From: Pyropia haitanensis
Lineage: Eukaryota > Rhodophyta > Bangiophyceae > Bangiales > Bangiaceae
Length of the DNA stretch: 64,000 nucleotides
Direction: 5' to 3'
NCBI GenBank assembly: GCA_008729055.1
Contig: SDUX01000002.1
Coordinates: forward strand, 686,496-750,495
The translations under genes and the position numbers were made by a program. Below, piece after piece: positions 30,571-41,359 of the stretch (position 1 is its first letter; the number at the start of each line of letters is the position of its first letter). The notes under the pieces are model-generated. The model did not search any database. It was not told where the DNA came from and saw only the letters and a program-made list of their open reading frames with translations.

Positions 30571-32453
30571 CAGTGATGTCAAACCCGCGAAGGTCCGCGG
30601 ATCAAAATTTCACTGTCTGGGCGTGTACTCGGCCGTGGAACGGCGTGCAAACCCCACGCCTACTAGTAGGGGTCTCAGACCTCGAATTTCTGGTACGCCG
30701 ACGCACGGCGCCGCACACTTTTGAGGCATGTGTCCCGGAAATTTTTTTTTCCCTACCGCCGTACGGGGGTACTGGAGCATGTCTACGTCCTGCAGTATGT
30801 CACCGGAACCCGCAATTGTCGTCCTCAGGCGCTACGACACGAACAGAGTGCACGTTTTTGTGCATCGCGTGCCATGCGATGGCACGGGCCAGGCGCAGCG
30901 GAGCGCACGCCTTGGCAAGGAGCAGCACACTCCGACCCACGCCGGGCCCCGATCTTTTCCTGTAGCACCGCTATCGGCAGTAGTTGTGCTGCCCCGAAGG
31001 ACCCCCACGCTCTCAGAAATACAGTTCCATTCCAGCTGAAGGCGACGGTTTCGAGGATACGCCAGTGACCTTGCAGTATGGTCGAGCGCAATACAGTGTG
31101 CGCCCACACTGGTTAAATTGGTCTGTAGTAAGTATTTTGGTAGCCCTACGCTGCCGTGCTCAGCTGCGTGCCATGGCGTGCGCTTTCTTGTGCGCAGCGT
31201 GCAACGATCAATGCACCGAGCGCAACATTTCGTGCAATGGACGCACGCGGCGTGCACTCGGGGTCGGTTTCCCCCCCAACTCACAGGCCCCGTCAGGGCC
31301 TGTGCACGCCGCCGCACGATGGCCCGACGTTCGCGGGTTTGATAGGGATGTGCAGAAAGGCCCGGGACAGATTTGCTGCTGTCTTTCTCTGCCCGCTGTC
31401 GGAAAGAGGGGGACATCGCTCGACAGAGGGACGTCCCTTCCTGAAGCCAAAGAGGACTTCTGAGCCAGGAGCGTTCCCAATTCCATCCCCGATTGGCTCA
31501 GCACAGTCTGACGCACAACAGCTCCACAGCACCCGCTCCCTTGTCACCGCCTCACCGCCACTGCCCCCCTCCTTACAAAAAAAAAAAAAAAAATCCCCCG
31601 CCCCCCCCCCCCGCCCCCTGGCACGCGGCAATCGTTCCCCAGCCGCAGCACCCCCCCCGCCCTGACGGGCAGCCCGCACCGGGACGCGGCCGCCCGCCAC
31701 GACGCGGGCGCCGTGGTTGCACGGCGGCCACGAAGGGAGCGGCCGGGAAGGTCCCTGAAAGAGACACCCACCGCCGCCGCGAGGGGGTCCCCGCACCGCC
31801 GGCGGTTGTCGCTCCACGTGCGGCCCACCGGGGGGTAAGAGGAGGAAGAGGGGTAAAAGGAGGAGGAGGAAGACAGGGGGTAGGAGGCGCTCGCCGACGT
31901 GGCCGCCGCCGCGGGCGCCGCGGGCGCCGCGCCCAGCCGAATGGAACCACCGCCGGCGCCACCGCCGCCACCACCCGACACCGCATATGGGTTGCCGCCG
32001 CTGCCGCCGCTGCCGCTGCCGCTGCCGCTGCCGCCGCCCCGGCGGGTATCGCCCCCGCCGCCGCCCCAGCCACCGCCCCACCCAGGTGTTGTTAACAGCC
32101 CGCTGGCTCCGCGGGGGGCGTAGGGGATGAAGAACCATGGTGTTTGGGTGAGGTGGGGTGTGGTGTGGGAGGTGAAACTCAGTATCCGTGGCGGACGAAG
32201 GCGGAAGCAGGGACAGTGATGGCGACGACGAGCAGTCGTTCCGCAAGGAACAGCGAGCGGCAGTGCGGAGTTGTGGACACGTGGTGGGGATATATACTCC
32301 ATTCCCGTGTACAAGCCACGTGTCGGAAAGAAACGGAAAGAAATTTCCTGTCACGACATCGCGTAGGAAGGCGACAGTGAGAGGGGTCGGACATTTCCAT
32401 GAAATTTCATGACAGATCGTGACATTGCACACCCCTAGGGTTTGACACCACTG
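30571..32453. mobile_element. transposon-like insertion with terminal inverted repeats, 1.88 kb
   Basis: The ends are 16-base inverted repeats with one mismatch: CAGTGATGTCAAACCC at 30571-30586 and the complement of CAGTGGTGTCAAACCC at 32438-32453. With AGTG...CACT as the borders the flanks give a GCGC target duplication (30568-30571, 32453-32456). The mate copy of the surrounding DNA (around 26260-26290) lacks the insert, which independently supports insertion. The interior is AT-richer than the flanks, except for a GC-rich patch at about 31560-32110, and shows no transposase. The CAGTG start resembles hAT ends, but the target duplication is not the usual 8 bases. Confidence 0.75.
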
Positions 32454-32904
32454 CGCAGCCGCCGCCGCCGTCGCCGCCCCGTAGCCGCGCGCGCGTCGCC
32501 AACCGCTGCTCGCAAGGTGCCCCGCGGGCGCCCGTCGGTGGCCGAGGGGCGGGGCTGCCGGCCGCCACCGCCGGCGCCCGCTGCTGCTGGCTGCCCCCGC
32601 CCGCCGTGGCCGACGGCGGCGGCGGCCACGCGCGCTCGCCGCCGCCGCCGCCGCCTGCCGCCGTTGCCCGCTTCAAGCTACGTGCGGGGTTGCCGCGGCG
32701 CGCCGCGGCGGTCGGGATCGTGTGGGCTGGCGGCGGCCCCCGCGCGGGGCGCGGCCGCCACGGTGCCTGGCGTGCGCTGCGTGGTTTGGAGGGTGACAGT
32801 CGCCGCCTCGGGCGGGGCTCGCCACGTCCATGGGCACCCCCCCAAGGCGCGCGGTGTTTTTATCTCCCTCCCGCGGCCACCCCCTCATCCCCATCCTTTC
32901 CCCC

Positions 32905-35244
32905 TTACCCCCCCGCCGCCGCCGGCTGCCGGGTCGCGGTAGAAAGCACCGCCCGCAGCGGTGCCGCCGTCGTCGCCGACCCGTACACCGTCATGTGGTA
33001 CCCGTCGGGCTCAAAATACAGCACGTACGCGCCACTCACGCGGTCAACGTCCCCCACCGGGCACGTCACGTCGTCCGACGTGGGGGCCGCGGGCGGCGGC
33101 GGCGCGGTGGCGGCGCGCTCACACGCCGCGCCCATCAGGTCAACGTATCGAAACGCGGGCGCGGCGGTCGTCGGCGGCGCGGCCGCCACGGCGAGGAGGT
33201 CGTTGTGGGCGGCAAACGCTTCGGGGCGGGGGTGATAGGTGCGGGCGCAGAGGCTGGCGCCCAAAGTGTCACCGTCGCCGCGATGGTGCCACTTCCCCCC
33301 GCGCCAGCGCGGCAACGACGGCCACAGAATGTACCGGCGGAGGTCGTAGCAGGGGAAGAGCGCGTCCTTGTCAGGGTGCGCCATCGCTGGCGTCGCGCCC
33401 ACCACCACCGGGTCGAGGCGCATCGCCACGAGCGCGGCGACAATCTCGCTCGCCGCCGCCGCCGAGTGGAGGAACCCGCGTGACGTTGTCCAGTCGTTCG
33501 CGACGAGGACGGTGGTGTTGGGCGGCAGGCGCCCCAGCAGCGCCCACTGGGACGCGACAAACTCGCGACACCCCTTGGGTTGCTGCGCCGCGACGCGGTC
33601 AAAGCGGCGGAGGGTGGTAAACGTGCACGCGCCGCGGTACGAGACGATCAGCGCCTGGCCAGGCGCGGCGGCCGCGGCAAGGCCGCCCAGCAGGTGGCGG
33701 GCAAAGCTGTTGCCCACCACCACCGCGTCTACCGGTGGCGGCCGGGATAGGGTGGCATTGGCGGCTATCGCCGCGGCCACGCCTTTGCCGGGCGACACAA
33801 TGCACCCGACGCTGTACCACGGGGACAGTTTTCCCTCTTCGCCCGGCCCGTAGGGCAGGTCCACACACCCCGCCCGCATCACGTCGCGCCCCTGCGCGAT
33901 GGTCAGGCCCGACGCCGACGACTTGGCCGCCGCCCACCCGTCGGTGGCGATGCACCCCGCCACCAGGGCACCTGTCACGGCGGCGCCGGCAGCGATCCAC
34001 ACGCGCCGCCGCCACGTGGCGCGGGTGTCGCCCTTGGCCACCCGCCGCAGCGGCGCCTCCACCCCCCAGTGCAGCGCCGCGGCCCCGACAGCGGTGACGG
34101 CCGCCATCGTCGCTGGGTGGACGGCCCAGCCCTTCTGCGTCGCAGACGCGACGTACGCCACGTACACGTACACTGGCCAGTGGACGAGGTAGGCGGCGTA
34201 GGAGAGGCGGCCAATGGCACGGGCGGCGGGGTGAGCGAGCGCCCGCCGCGCCACCACCGACGAGGGGGACGCGATAAGGGCGGCCGCGCCGGCCACCGCG
34301 GGGAGCGCCGCCGAGACGGGGTGCCGGCCGGCTCGGAGGAATGCGGCGGCGCCCATCACCGCCACAGCCCCGGCTCCGGCGGCGGCATCGGACGAGCGGC
34401 CGGGGGGAAGGCCGGCGGGGAGGAGCAGCTCCACCGCCGCCCCCGCTCCAAACTCCCACACTCGCGCGGGGAGGAGGAAAAAAGTGGCCGTCGCGACAGA
34501 CGGTCGCAGCACTGGGAGGTGGGCGAGGATGAGGGACACGGCCGACACCACGCCCACCACCACCACCGTCAGGGCGTGGGAGCTGGAGAAAGTGCAGGTC
34601 GAACCGCTGCCGTCGCCGTCACCGTCAGACGCGGGGCTCCCCCCAGACCCCGCATGCCCCCCTCGAGGCGCGTCTGCCGGCAGCCGCCACCTCCACGGCC
34701 GCGCCAGCAGCACGAGCGCGGCGGGGTAGACGGCGTAAAACTGCTCCTCGAGCGACAGTGACCACATGTGGAGCAGCGGCTTGGCCGCCGACGCAACGTC
34801 AAAATACCCCTCCTGCCGCCAAAAGTACACGTTGGCGACGAGCCCCGCCGCTGCCGCCGCGCTCGCCCCCGCCCGCGCGGCGAGGGCGGGAGGGAAGAGC
34901 ACCGTCGCGGCGGCAACGGCGCCGGCCGACGTGGCCAGCGCGGCCGGGTAGAGGCGCCAAAAGCGGGACGCGTACCAGGCGGACAGATGGAAAGTGCCCG
35001 CCGCCTGGGCGCCCCGGATGGTGCGGGTCATCAAGAAGCCTGACAGGACGAGGAATACGTCAACGCCGACATAGCCGCCTTCCGCGGCGGGGACCTTGAA
35101 GTGGTACGCGAGGACCAACACGAGGGCGACCGCCCTGAGGCCGTCGAGGTGGGGCAAATAGGGGAGGGGGGCAGGGGAGGAAGGTGCGGAAGAGGGGCAG
35201 GCTGCGGGGGGAGTGGGGGGCACGAGCAGGACCTCACCGTCCAT
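32905..35244 (-). CDS. acyltransferase-3 + SGNH membrane protein (OafA-like), copy 2
   Basis: 779 residues from ATG 35244 (MDGEVLLVPPTPPAACP); in-frame ATG at 35397 would add 51 residues of poor quality. Domain layout as in copy 1: HLDGLRAVALVLVLAYHF, RFWRLYP, SLSLEEQFYAVYP, then the SGNH GNSFARHL and DGYHMTVYG motifs. The two proteins are almost identical from their HLDGLR block to about residue 180 and again from HPVSAALPAV to the end, but the segment between (loop with GDGDGSGSTCTFSSSHALTVVVVGVV here) is strongly diverged. The nucleotide-level contrast suggests gene conversion of the flanks or selection on the central helices. Both copies keep the catalytic-type residues, so both are likely functional. 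Confidence 0.82.
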   Translation of the reverse strand: MDGEVLLVPPTPPAACPSSAPSSPAPLPYLPHLDGLRAVALVLVLAYHFKVPAAEGGYVGVDVFLVLSGFLMTRTIRGAQAAGTFHLSAWYASRFWRLYPAALATSAGAVAAATVLFPPALAARAGASAAAAAGLVANVYFWRQEGYFDVASAAKPLLHMWSLSLEEQFYAVYPAALVLLARPWRWRLPADAPRGGHAGSGGSPASDGDGDGSGSTCTFSSSHALTVVVVGVVSAVSLILAHLPVLRPSVATATFFLLPARVWEFGAGAAVELLLPAGLPPGRSSDAAAGAGAVAVMGAAAFLRAGRHPVSAALPAVAGAAALIASPSSVVARRALAHPAARAIGRLSYAAYLVHWPVYVYVAYVASATQKGWAVHPATMAAVTAVGAAALHWGVEAPLRRVAKGDTRATWRRRVWIAAGAAVTGALVAGCIATDGWAAAKSSASGLTIAQGRDVMRAGCVDLPYGPGEEGKLSPWYSVGCIVSPGKGVAAAIAANATLSRPPPVDAVVVGNSFARHLLGGLAAAAAPGQALIVSYRGACTFTTLRRFDRVAAQQPKGCREFVASQWALLGRLPPNTTVLVANDWTTSRGFLHSAAAASEIVAALVAMRLDPVVVGATPAMAHPDKDALFPCYDLRRYILWPSLPRWRGGKWHHRGDGDTLGASLCARTYHPRPEAFAAHNDLLAVAAAPPTTAAPAFRYVDLMGAACERAATAPPPPAAPTSDDVTCPVGDVDRVSGAYVLYFEPDGYHMTVYGSATTAAPLRAVLSTATRQPAAAGG

Positions 35245-37120
35245 GGTGGCCACGGAGTCGGCCACGGTTGTGGCAAAGCGGTGTGGGTACGACGGGACAG
35301 TATGGTGGGGAAGATCGCCAGCAGGTAATGCGGGAGACGATGGCGTTCGGGATGGTGGGACCTCAAGTGCGGGCAGGGGGCATACATCCCACACCACGAA
35401 CGCCTACTCGCGCGACCTCTTCCCGGGGGCGCCCCAAGCGCAGAGATCAAGGCATCCTCGTTTCTCGTCATTGTGCCGTGGAGAGCCGCCGGCACGTCCA
35501 CTCTGACAGCGGGCCAGCCGAGGCGCCTGGCCGCTCGCTTGCAGGTGCCCGACCGACGCCGCCGCTCACGCGCTATCCGCGAAATCCAGAATCACCTCTG
35601 TCGGCCAAAGGTCACCCGAGGCCACCGCCTGCGTGGGGCTGGCCGCGGCGGCTGCCGACACCCACCGTTGTGCCGGGGGGGCGCCCGCTGACCCCCCAAC
35701 GTTCCCGACGCCACAGCATTTGTCAGTGGCACCTCGCGGGGCACCGCATCGCCCTCCTGTCGGTGGCGCCCCGTCGCGCAGCACGCCCAATAATGAATTC
35801 ACGCAAGTTTCCATTCCATAGTCAAAAGCAAAGCTTATCTGCAAAGATATTTGTGATCTACAATTTTAAGGAGAGTAAATCTGTTGAGTGGATAGTTGTG
35901 ACTCTGCACGAACAATATTCTTCGACATGGACAATGTGGGTACAAGCAAGCAAATGTACTTCCAATCGTGTGTCGCAAATGCCTTCCAATGTTTTTTTCT
36001 GCAAGATGTGTTTTGCATGCTATCTGCAACATCCGCCTACCCTCCCCGACCGCCAAGCACTCCTGGTGAAACATGATATGAAAGTAGAATCAGACGAACA
36101 CGGCAAGGTGACAACAGCAGCCAGACCAAGATGGAGCGACCACATGTGCAAGCGACGTGAGAGGGACGGACGAGGTCAGTCAGAGTCATCACTTCATCTC
36201 GGCACAGAGGATGCTCGCAGCAGGAGCAAGCAACCACGATCCCCCGCATCGCCGGCGGCGCGGCGGCCGTCACGCTGGGAGCCCACCCTGTCCTTCTCTG
36301 ATGACCCACCCCGGCCGCCTCGCGGCGTCCCCCCCTCGCCCTCTGCCCCCTTCCGCGAGCACCCGCGGGGCGACCCTTTGCGGCGCGGGCTGCGGCCCAG
36401 TCGGGCACACTGTCATAGCTGCTGCCGCCGAGGAGTGGCTTGGTTGCAACCAAGGCGCCACAAGGCGGGCACAAACGGCGCGAGACCGCTTGTAATTTTG
36501 CATTTGAGATCCACCGTATGCCAATTGTTGCGTCCATCTCTGCGAGTTGGCCACGAGCGAGCAACAGCCAAGGTGGAAAGTGATGTGAGTGGAATCTATC
36601 CCTCAGCTGTTCTCTAAAAAAAAAAACCGTGCACCCACAAGAGGCACCAACAAGAGACAAAACTTGAATTACCCGCATCTCGTTGCCACAACTTCCTTAA
36701 ATCGTCCGCGAAAATCTTTGAAAACGAATTACTACCATACACGGGAGAAGTCGTGAGACCAAGCACAAAGTGTGACTGCGCCCACGCCCAAGGGCCAGCC
36801 GGATGTCTCCTCTGAGACAAGTCTCACGCCACAGGGTCCGGCCAATGTCCGCTGGTCCCTGTGCGATCGTGGCAGGTGGGTCCTTGAGACGACGTTACTC
36901 TCGAGGGTCGACGCGGGCGGGACTCCATCCATGCGGCATCAGTCCCCAGCCCATGAGTTTAGAAAAGGTGAGCCATCGGACACAAATAGATTTGGTCTTC
37001 TTGAATAGAATGGATGTGTGTAAGTGCAGCGCAACATCGAGCAACTCTGATGGTGAGGACCGAGGCGAACCGAGGTGTGTTGGTGTGTGTTCTTGTGGTT
37101 CCTAACGCGGCGCCGCCTGT
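35245..37120. other. upstream region of acyltransferase copy 2, AT-richer
   Basis: Includes an island of lower GC (about 35790-36110 and 36490-37060). One plus-strand frame is open for 477 codons (35184-36617) across it, with no domain recognised; see findings. A poly-A run lies at 36616-36625. Nothing else seen. Confidence 0.4.
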
Positions 37121-38981
37121 CGTTGCAGCACCCAGATATTCCTTTGAGCCGACGCGCCGCGCCACCCCCCCCGCCGGTCCATTGTCCAAATGGGTGCGCC
37201 TATGCACACCCCCCTCCACCAACCAGGGGCCTCCCTCGCGCCTCCACCCTCCGCGCCGCCGCCACCACTGGCCGGCGGCCGCCGGCGCCGCCGCCCAACG
37301 CAGCCACACCCACCCGCCCCTGTCGACACGCCCGGCCCCCCCCTCTCAGAGGCGGCTCGTATGACGGAAAAATCTGACCGTTGGTACGATCTGCTCCGTC
37401 GCCTGCCGGCCGCCTCGGCCCCACCGTATCGGCCGGGAGCGGCGTCGGCGGCGCGTGCGGCGTGCGCCGGGCGTCTCGCCAGTCGCGGCCCGCCCCAGGC
37501 CGTGACGCGACGACGGTTCACGTAGGGGGGGGGTGGGGGGGGGGGGGGGGGGCGGGTGTGCGTGTACGGCGGCCGTTGCACGACGCCAAGGAGGGGACGC
37601 CGCCCCGCGCCGTCGAGGCGGCGCCGCGGCCCCCGCCGGGCGGCCGCTCCAGCGCGGCCGCGCCTTGGCCGCCGCACCCCGCCGCGGCGCCGGCGTGGCG
37701 CGGCCCGCGACGGCGGCCTGGGCGCGGCTCGCCCGCCGCCGCCGCTGCTGGTGCTGCTGTTGGGATGCGGTCTGGGGGGGAGGGGGGGGGGGGCGGGGGA
37801 AGGCAGGGGTGGGCGGTGCCGCGCCGCCGACACACTGCGGCTGCCGTCGGCAGGCCGCGTCGAGCGCCGCCGCGGCCTTCCCCCCCCCCCCGCCACCCCC
37901 GCCACCCCCCGGCGCGGCACCCCAGACGCCACCGCCCGGGCGGCTCTTCCACCCGCGCCCCTCCCAACGACGGCGGCGGCACCTGCAGCGGCGCACCCCC
38001 CCCCCCCCCCCCCTCACTTGCATCGCCACGACCCCCTCCCCCGCCAGCGTGCGCCGCCGGCGTGTGCCGCCGCCGCCGCCGCCGCCACCACCACCACCAC
38101 CGCCGCCGCCGCCGCCGCCGCTGCCGCTGCCGCCGCTGCCGCCACCGCCGCCGCCGCCGCCGCGGCGGCCGCGGCGGCCGCCCGTCGGCAGCCGCCGCGC
38201 GCCCGCATTTGTCCGCGGGCGGCCCTCATAGCGTGCCCATAGGGGCGGCCGCCGCGCGCGGACGCGGCCGGCGGGCGGCGCGGCCGCGCCCGTGACGGCG
38301 CGCCCGGTGGGGGGGGGGGCGGGCGGCCGGGCGGCCGGCCGGCGCGGCCGGCGCGGCGGGTGTGCGGTCGTCGTGCCGTCGACGGGCGTGGTGCGCGTCC
38401 CCCGCTCCCCCCCCCCCCCCCCCGTCCCCCCCCCCCCCCCGACGCTCCTCCCCCCCCTTGCCGCCGGTGTGGCGCCGCCCTGCGGGCGACGACGCCCGCG
38501 GCGCACCCCGCCGGCGCGACGGGTGGGGGCGGCCGCTGCCGCTGCCGCGGCGGCTGCGGCTGCGGCTGTGGCGGCGGCGCTGCCGCGGCAGCCCGTGGCG
38601 GCCGCCGCTCGCCGCGGGCGGCCGCGCACTTCAACCCCCGCCGCGGCCACGGCGCCACGCCGCCGCACCGCGTGTGGCATCCCCGTCGTCGCGCACTACC
38701 AACCACGCTCCCTGTTCCCCCCCCCCCCCCCCCCGCCCATCCACGCGGCCCTTCCACCTACCCCCACACCCTTCCCCTCCCACCTCACGCTGTACCCTCC
38801 CCCACCCCACCCCCGACCACCAGCAGTCGCTGCCGCGGCAGCGGGCTAGCGTCGACGGTGCTCCTTCCCACCCACCCCTCCCCCCCTCCCCCCCACCTGC
38901 GGCGTCGCGTCCCCTCCCCCTCCTTTCTTCCTCCCCTTTTTTTTCTGTTTTTTTTTTTTTTTTTTGGATTGGGCGGCGGGG
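37121..38981. other. GC-extreme low-complexity gap
   Basis: Poly-G, poly-C and GCC/CCG runs leave frames open on both strands. Protein-like patches appear in several frames but none shows a domain. A pyrimidine run with about 20 T at 38937-38965 precedes the next gene's ATG. Confidence 0.4.
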
Positions 38982-39411
38982 ATGGCGCGCCGCCCCGCCT
39001 TCCTCCCCCCCACCCGGCCGCTGCCAACGCGGGCGCCCCCCCCCGGCGGCACCGCCGGCCGCTGCTGCCGGCGGCGGCCGGCGGGCGGCCGGCGCGGCGC
39101 CCCCCCCCCCCACCCCCCCCAGCCCCCCCTGCGCGCCACCCCGCCGTCGCGCGGGTGGTGCCGCTGCCGTCCCCCCCCCGCCGCCGTCCGCCGGCGGCGG
39201 CGGCGGCGGCGGCGGCGGGCGGCCCAACCCGCTGGCGTCGCTGGTGCACCTCTTTACCGAGTCACGGGAGGAGGCGGCGCTGGCGGTCGTCGAGTCGCTC
39301 TACGCCGCGGAGCGGCGGGAGCGAGCCGCCGCACGGCGGGCGGCCGCCGCCGCCGCCGCCGCCGCCGCGGGGGGCTGGCCGGCCGGCACGGGCGGGCGTG
39401 GGGCGGCGGCC

Positions 39412-39449
<38 letters not shown>

Positions 39450-40723
39450 TGCCGAGGCGGCGGCGGCCGGCCTCGGCCGCCGCGTCGAGCCCGTCCGCGT
39501 CGCGCCGTGGCCCGACGCGGCGGCCTATGCCGTTGGCGACGATGGCAGCGGCGGCGGCGGCGGCGGCGGCGGCGGCGTCGACGACGATGACGACGACGAC
39601 GACGAGGCGTGGGCAGACGGCGACGACGAGGTGGACCCCGCGATGCTCGCGCGGGCGATCGACGCGGCCGGCGCCGCGCGCGACGACGCGTCCCAGACGC
39701 TCGTGTTTATCGGGTGTGGCTGCGGGCGGGCGCTGCTGGCGGCGGCGCTCGTCCACCGCTGGGGCCGCGTCGTCGGCCTCGAGGCGGACGCCGCCCGCGT
39801 CGCGCGGGTGCGGTCCCAGGTGGGGCGGCTGCAGGCGCTGCTCGCGCGGTCCCGCCTCGAGCCGGTCGCGTGTGAGGTCATTGAGGGGGACTACCGGTCG
39901 TACGCGTATGGGGGGGCGGACCTCGTCGTGTGTGACGGCGCGCTGTGGCGGGTGCCAGAGGAGGGGGGGGAGGGGGGGGGGGGGGAGGACCCCGCCGGGG
40001 GGGGGGGGTGGGCGTGGGGGGGGGGTGGGCGTGGACCTGCCCGTCCCGCAGGGGGGGGGGGGGGTACCCCCGCCGCGGGCGACCGCGCCGTCGTCGCCAG
40101 CGGCGGCGGGGGTGGCGGCCGCCGCGGCCGCCGCGGCGGTCGGCGCGCCGACGGCGTGGCAAGCCGCGGCGGCCGCCGCGGCGGCCGCCCCACCGGCGGC
40201 TGCCACCACCGCCGCCGCCGCTGCCGCTGCCGCCGCCGCGGCGGGACACCCGTCGGCCGCGACGGCCGCGACGGCCAACGGCGGCAGCGGCGGCAGCGGC
40301 GGCAGCGGCGGCAGCGGCTGCGGCAGCTGCGGCGGCGGCGGCGGCAGCCGCGTCGCGAGCAACGTCGTCGCCAGCGGCCTTGGCCGCGGCGTGCCACGCC
40401 CCTCCACGCCCCTCTCCCCCCTCTCCCCCCTCTCCTCTGCCGGTCTCCCCCCCCCGGCCGACGACGCGGCGGCCGACGCCCTCCCCGACGATGACATCTC
40501 ATCGACCGCCGCGGCGGACGGCCTGCAGCTGGGGAGCTTGTCGGATAAGCTCGGGTCGGAGCTCCGCCACGGCGCCAAGGTCATTGTCTTTGACGCGCGG
40601 CTGCGGGAGCTCGGCCTCGGCTGGGCGTTTGCGCGGCTGGCGCACTTTGTCGACGACGCGGCGTACAGCTGGGCCAACGTGTACATGAAGCTCAACGCGC
40701 AGCGGTCGTGCGAGCTGTTTTGA
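38982..40723 (+). CDS. probable SAM-dependent methyltransferase, frames broken at C/G runs
   Basis: ATG 38982 opens a basic leader (MARRPAFLPPTRPLPTRAPPP). After C-runs near 39099-39120 the protein-like frame shifts to: NPLASLVHLFTESREEAALAVVESLYAAERRER, Ala and Gly runs, an Asp-rich patch, VDPAMLARAIDAAG, then LVFIGCGCGRALLAAALVHRWG and VVGLEADAARVARVRSQV (SAM motif I with the acidic end of strand 2), EVIEGDYRSYAYGGADLVVCDGALWRV. G-runs at 39964-40058 precede another frame with DGLQLGSLSDKLGSELRHGAKVIVFDARLRELGLGW and a C-terminus at MKLNAQRSCELF. The order fits a Rossmann methyltransferase interrupted by low complexity. The target is unknown. Confidence 0.55.
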
Positions 40724-40798
40724 GGACGGCAGGTGCTGGCGGCGGTGGCGGCGGCGGCGGCGGCGGCGGCGGTGCTGGCGGCAGCGGCGGCGGCGTCG

Positions 40799-40841
<43 letters not shown>

Positions 40842-41234
40842 TGCGGGCGTGGCTCGCTGGGTGCGGGCTGCCGCGGTGGCGCGGCAGGGGGTGTGCACTG
40901 CGGTGGGGCGGGCGCTCTGGTTTCTTTTTGTTTGCTTTTTCGCACGTGGTTTGGTTTTTGTGGGTTGTTTTTTTCTTTTTTTGGTGCCCGCGGTGGCGGC
41001 GGCGGCCGCGGGTGGAAGGGGGAGCGAGCGCGTCGAGGGGTGTGGAGGGGGGGGGAGGGTGGGCGTGGGCGTGGGCGTGGGCGTGGGATGGACAGCAGGG
41101 GGAGTACATAGCGATGGGCCGCCCATGGAACCGTTTTGCTCTCTTGTCAAGCCAGTGTCTTGCGGCGTGCAGGCGGGCGGCGGTCCCCCGCGCGTGCACC
41201 GCGGTCGGCCATGGCGGGCAGCGGCGGCGGCGGC

Positions 41235-41272
<38 letters not shown>

Positions 41273-41359
41273 CGGCGGCAGCGGCGGCAGCGGCGGCAGC
41301 AGCAGGCGGCCGCCGCGCAGCCGCGTTGGCCACCCCCCCCCCCCCCCCCCCCTCTGCGC
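40724..41359. other. spacer between convergent methyltransferase genes
   Basis: GGC-rich sequence, a T-rich patch near 40920-40982 and a GGGCGT microsatellite at about 41061-41088. No gene seen. Confidence 0.4.
41061..41088. repeat. GGGCGT microsatellite
   Basis: About 4.5 tandem hexamers in the spacer between the two methyltransferase genes. Confidence 0.6.

Larger units (their letters stand above)
30068..35244. repeat. segmental duplication, copy B, split by an insertion
   Basis: Left piece 30068-30570 matches about 25703-26260; right piece 32454-35244 matches about 26280-29104. Between them lies the element at 30571-32453. The order and orientation are unchanged, so the insertion followed the duplication. 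Confidence 0.7.

Noticed and set aside
30721..32432. Open frames inside the insertion (for example minus 31293-32432)
   Set aside because: No transposase motif (DDE/D spacing, zinc finger) can be recognised and the frames overlap one another; no CDS is called.
30571..32453. Assignment of the insertion to the hAT or CACTA superfamily
   Set aside because: CAGTG ends suggest hAT, but no 8-base target duplication is present; CACTA would need CACTA outward and a 3-base duplication. Left unresolved.
37346..38680. Long minus-strand frame of 444 codons
   Set aside because: Mostly Gly, Arg and Pro runs, with equal openness on the other strand; no domain.
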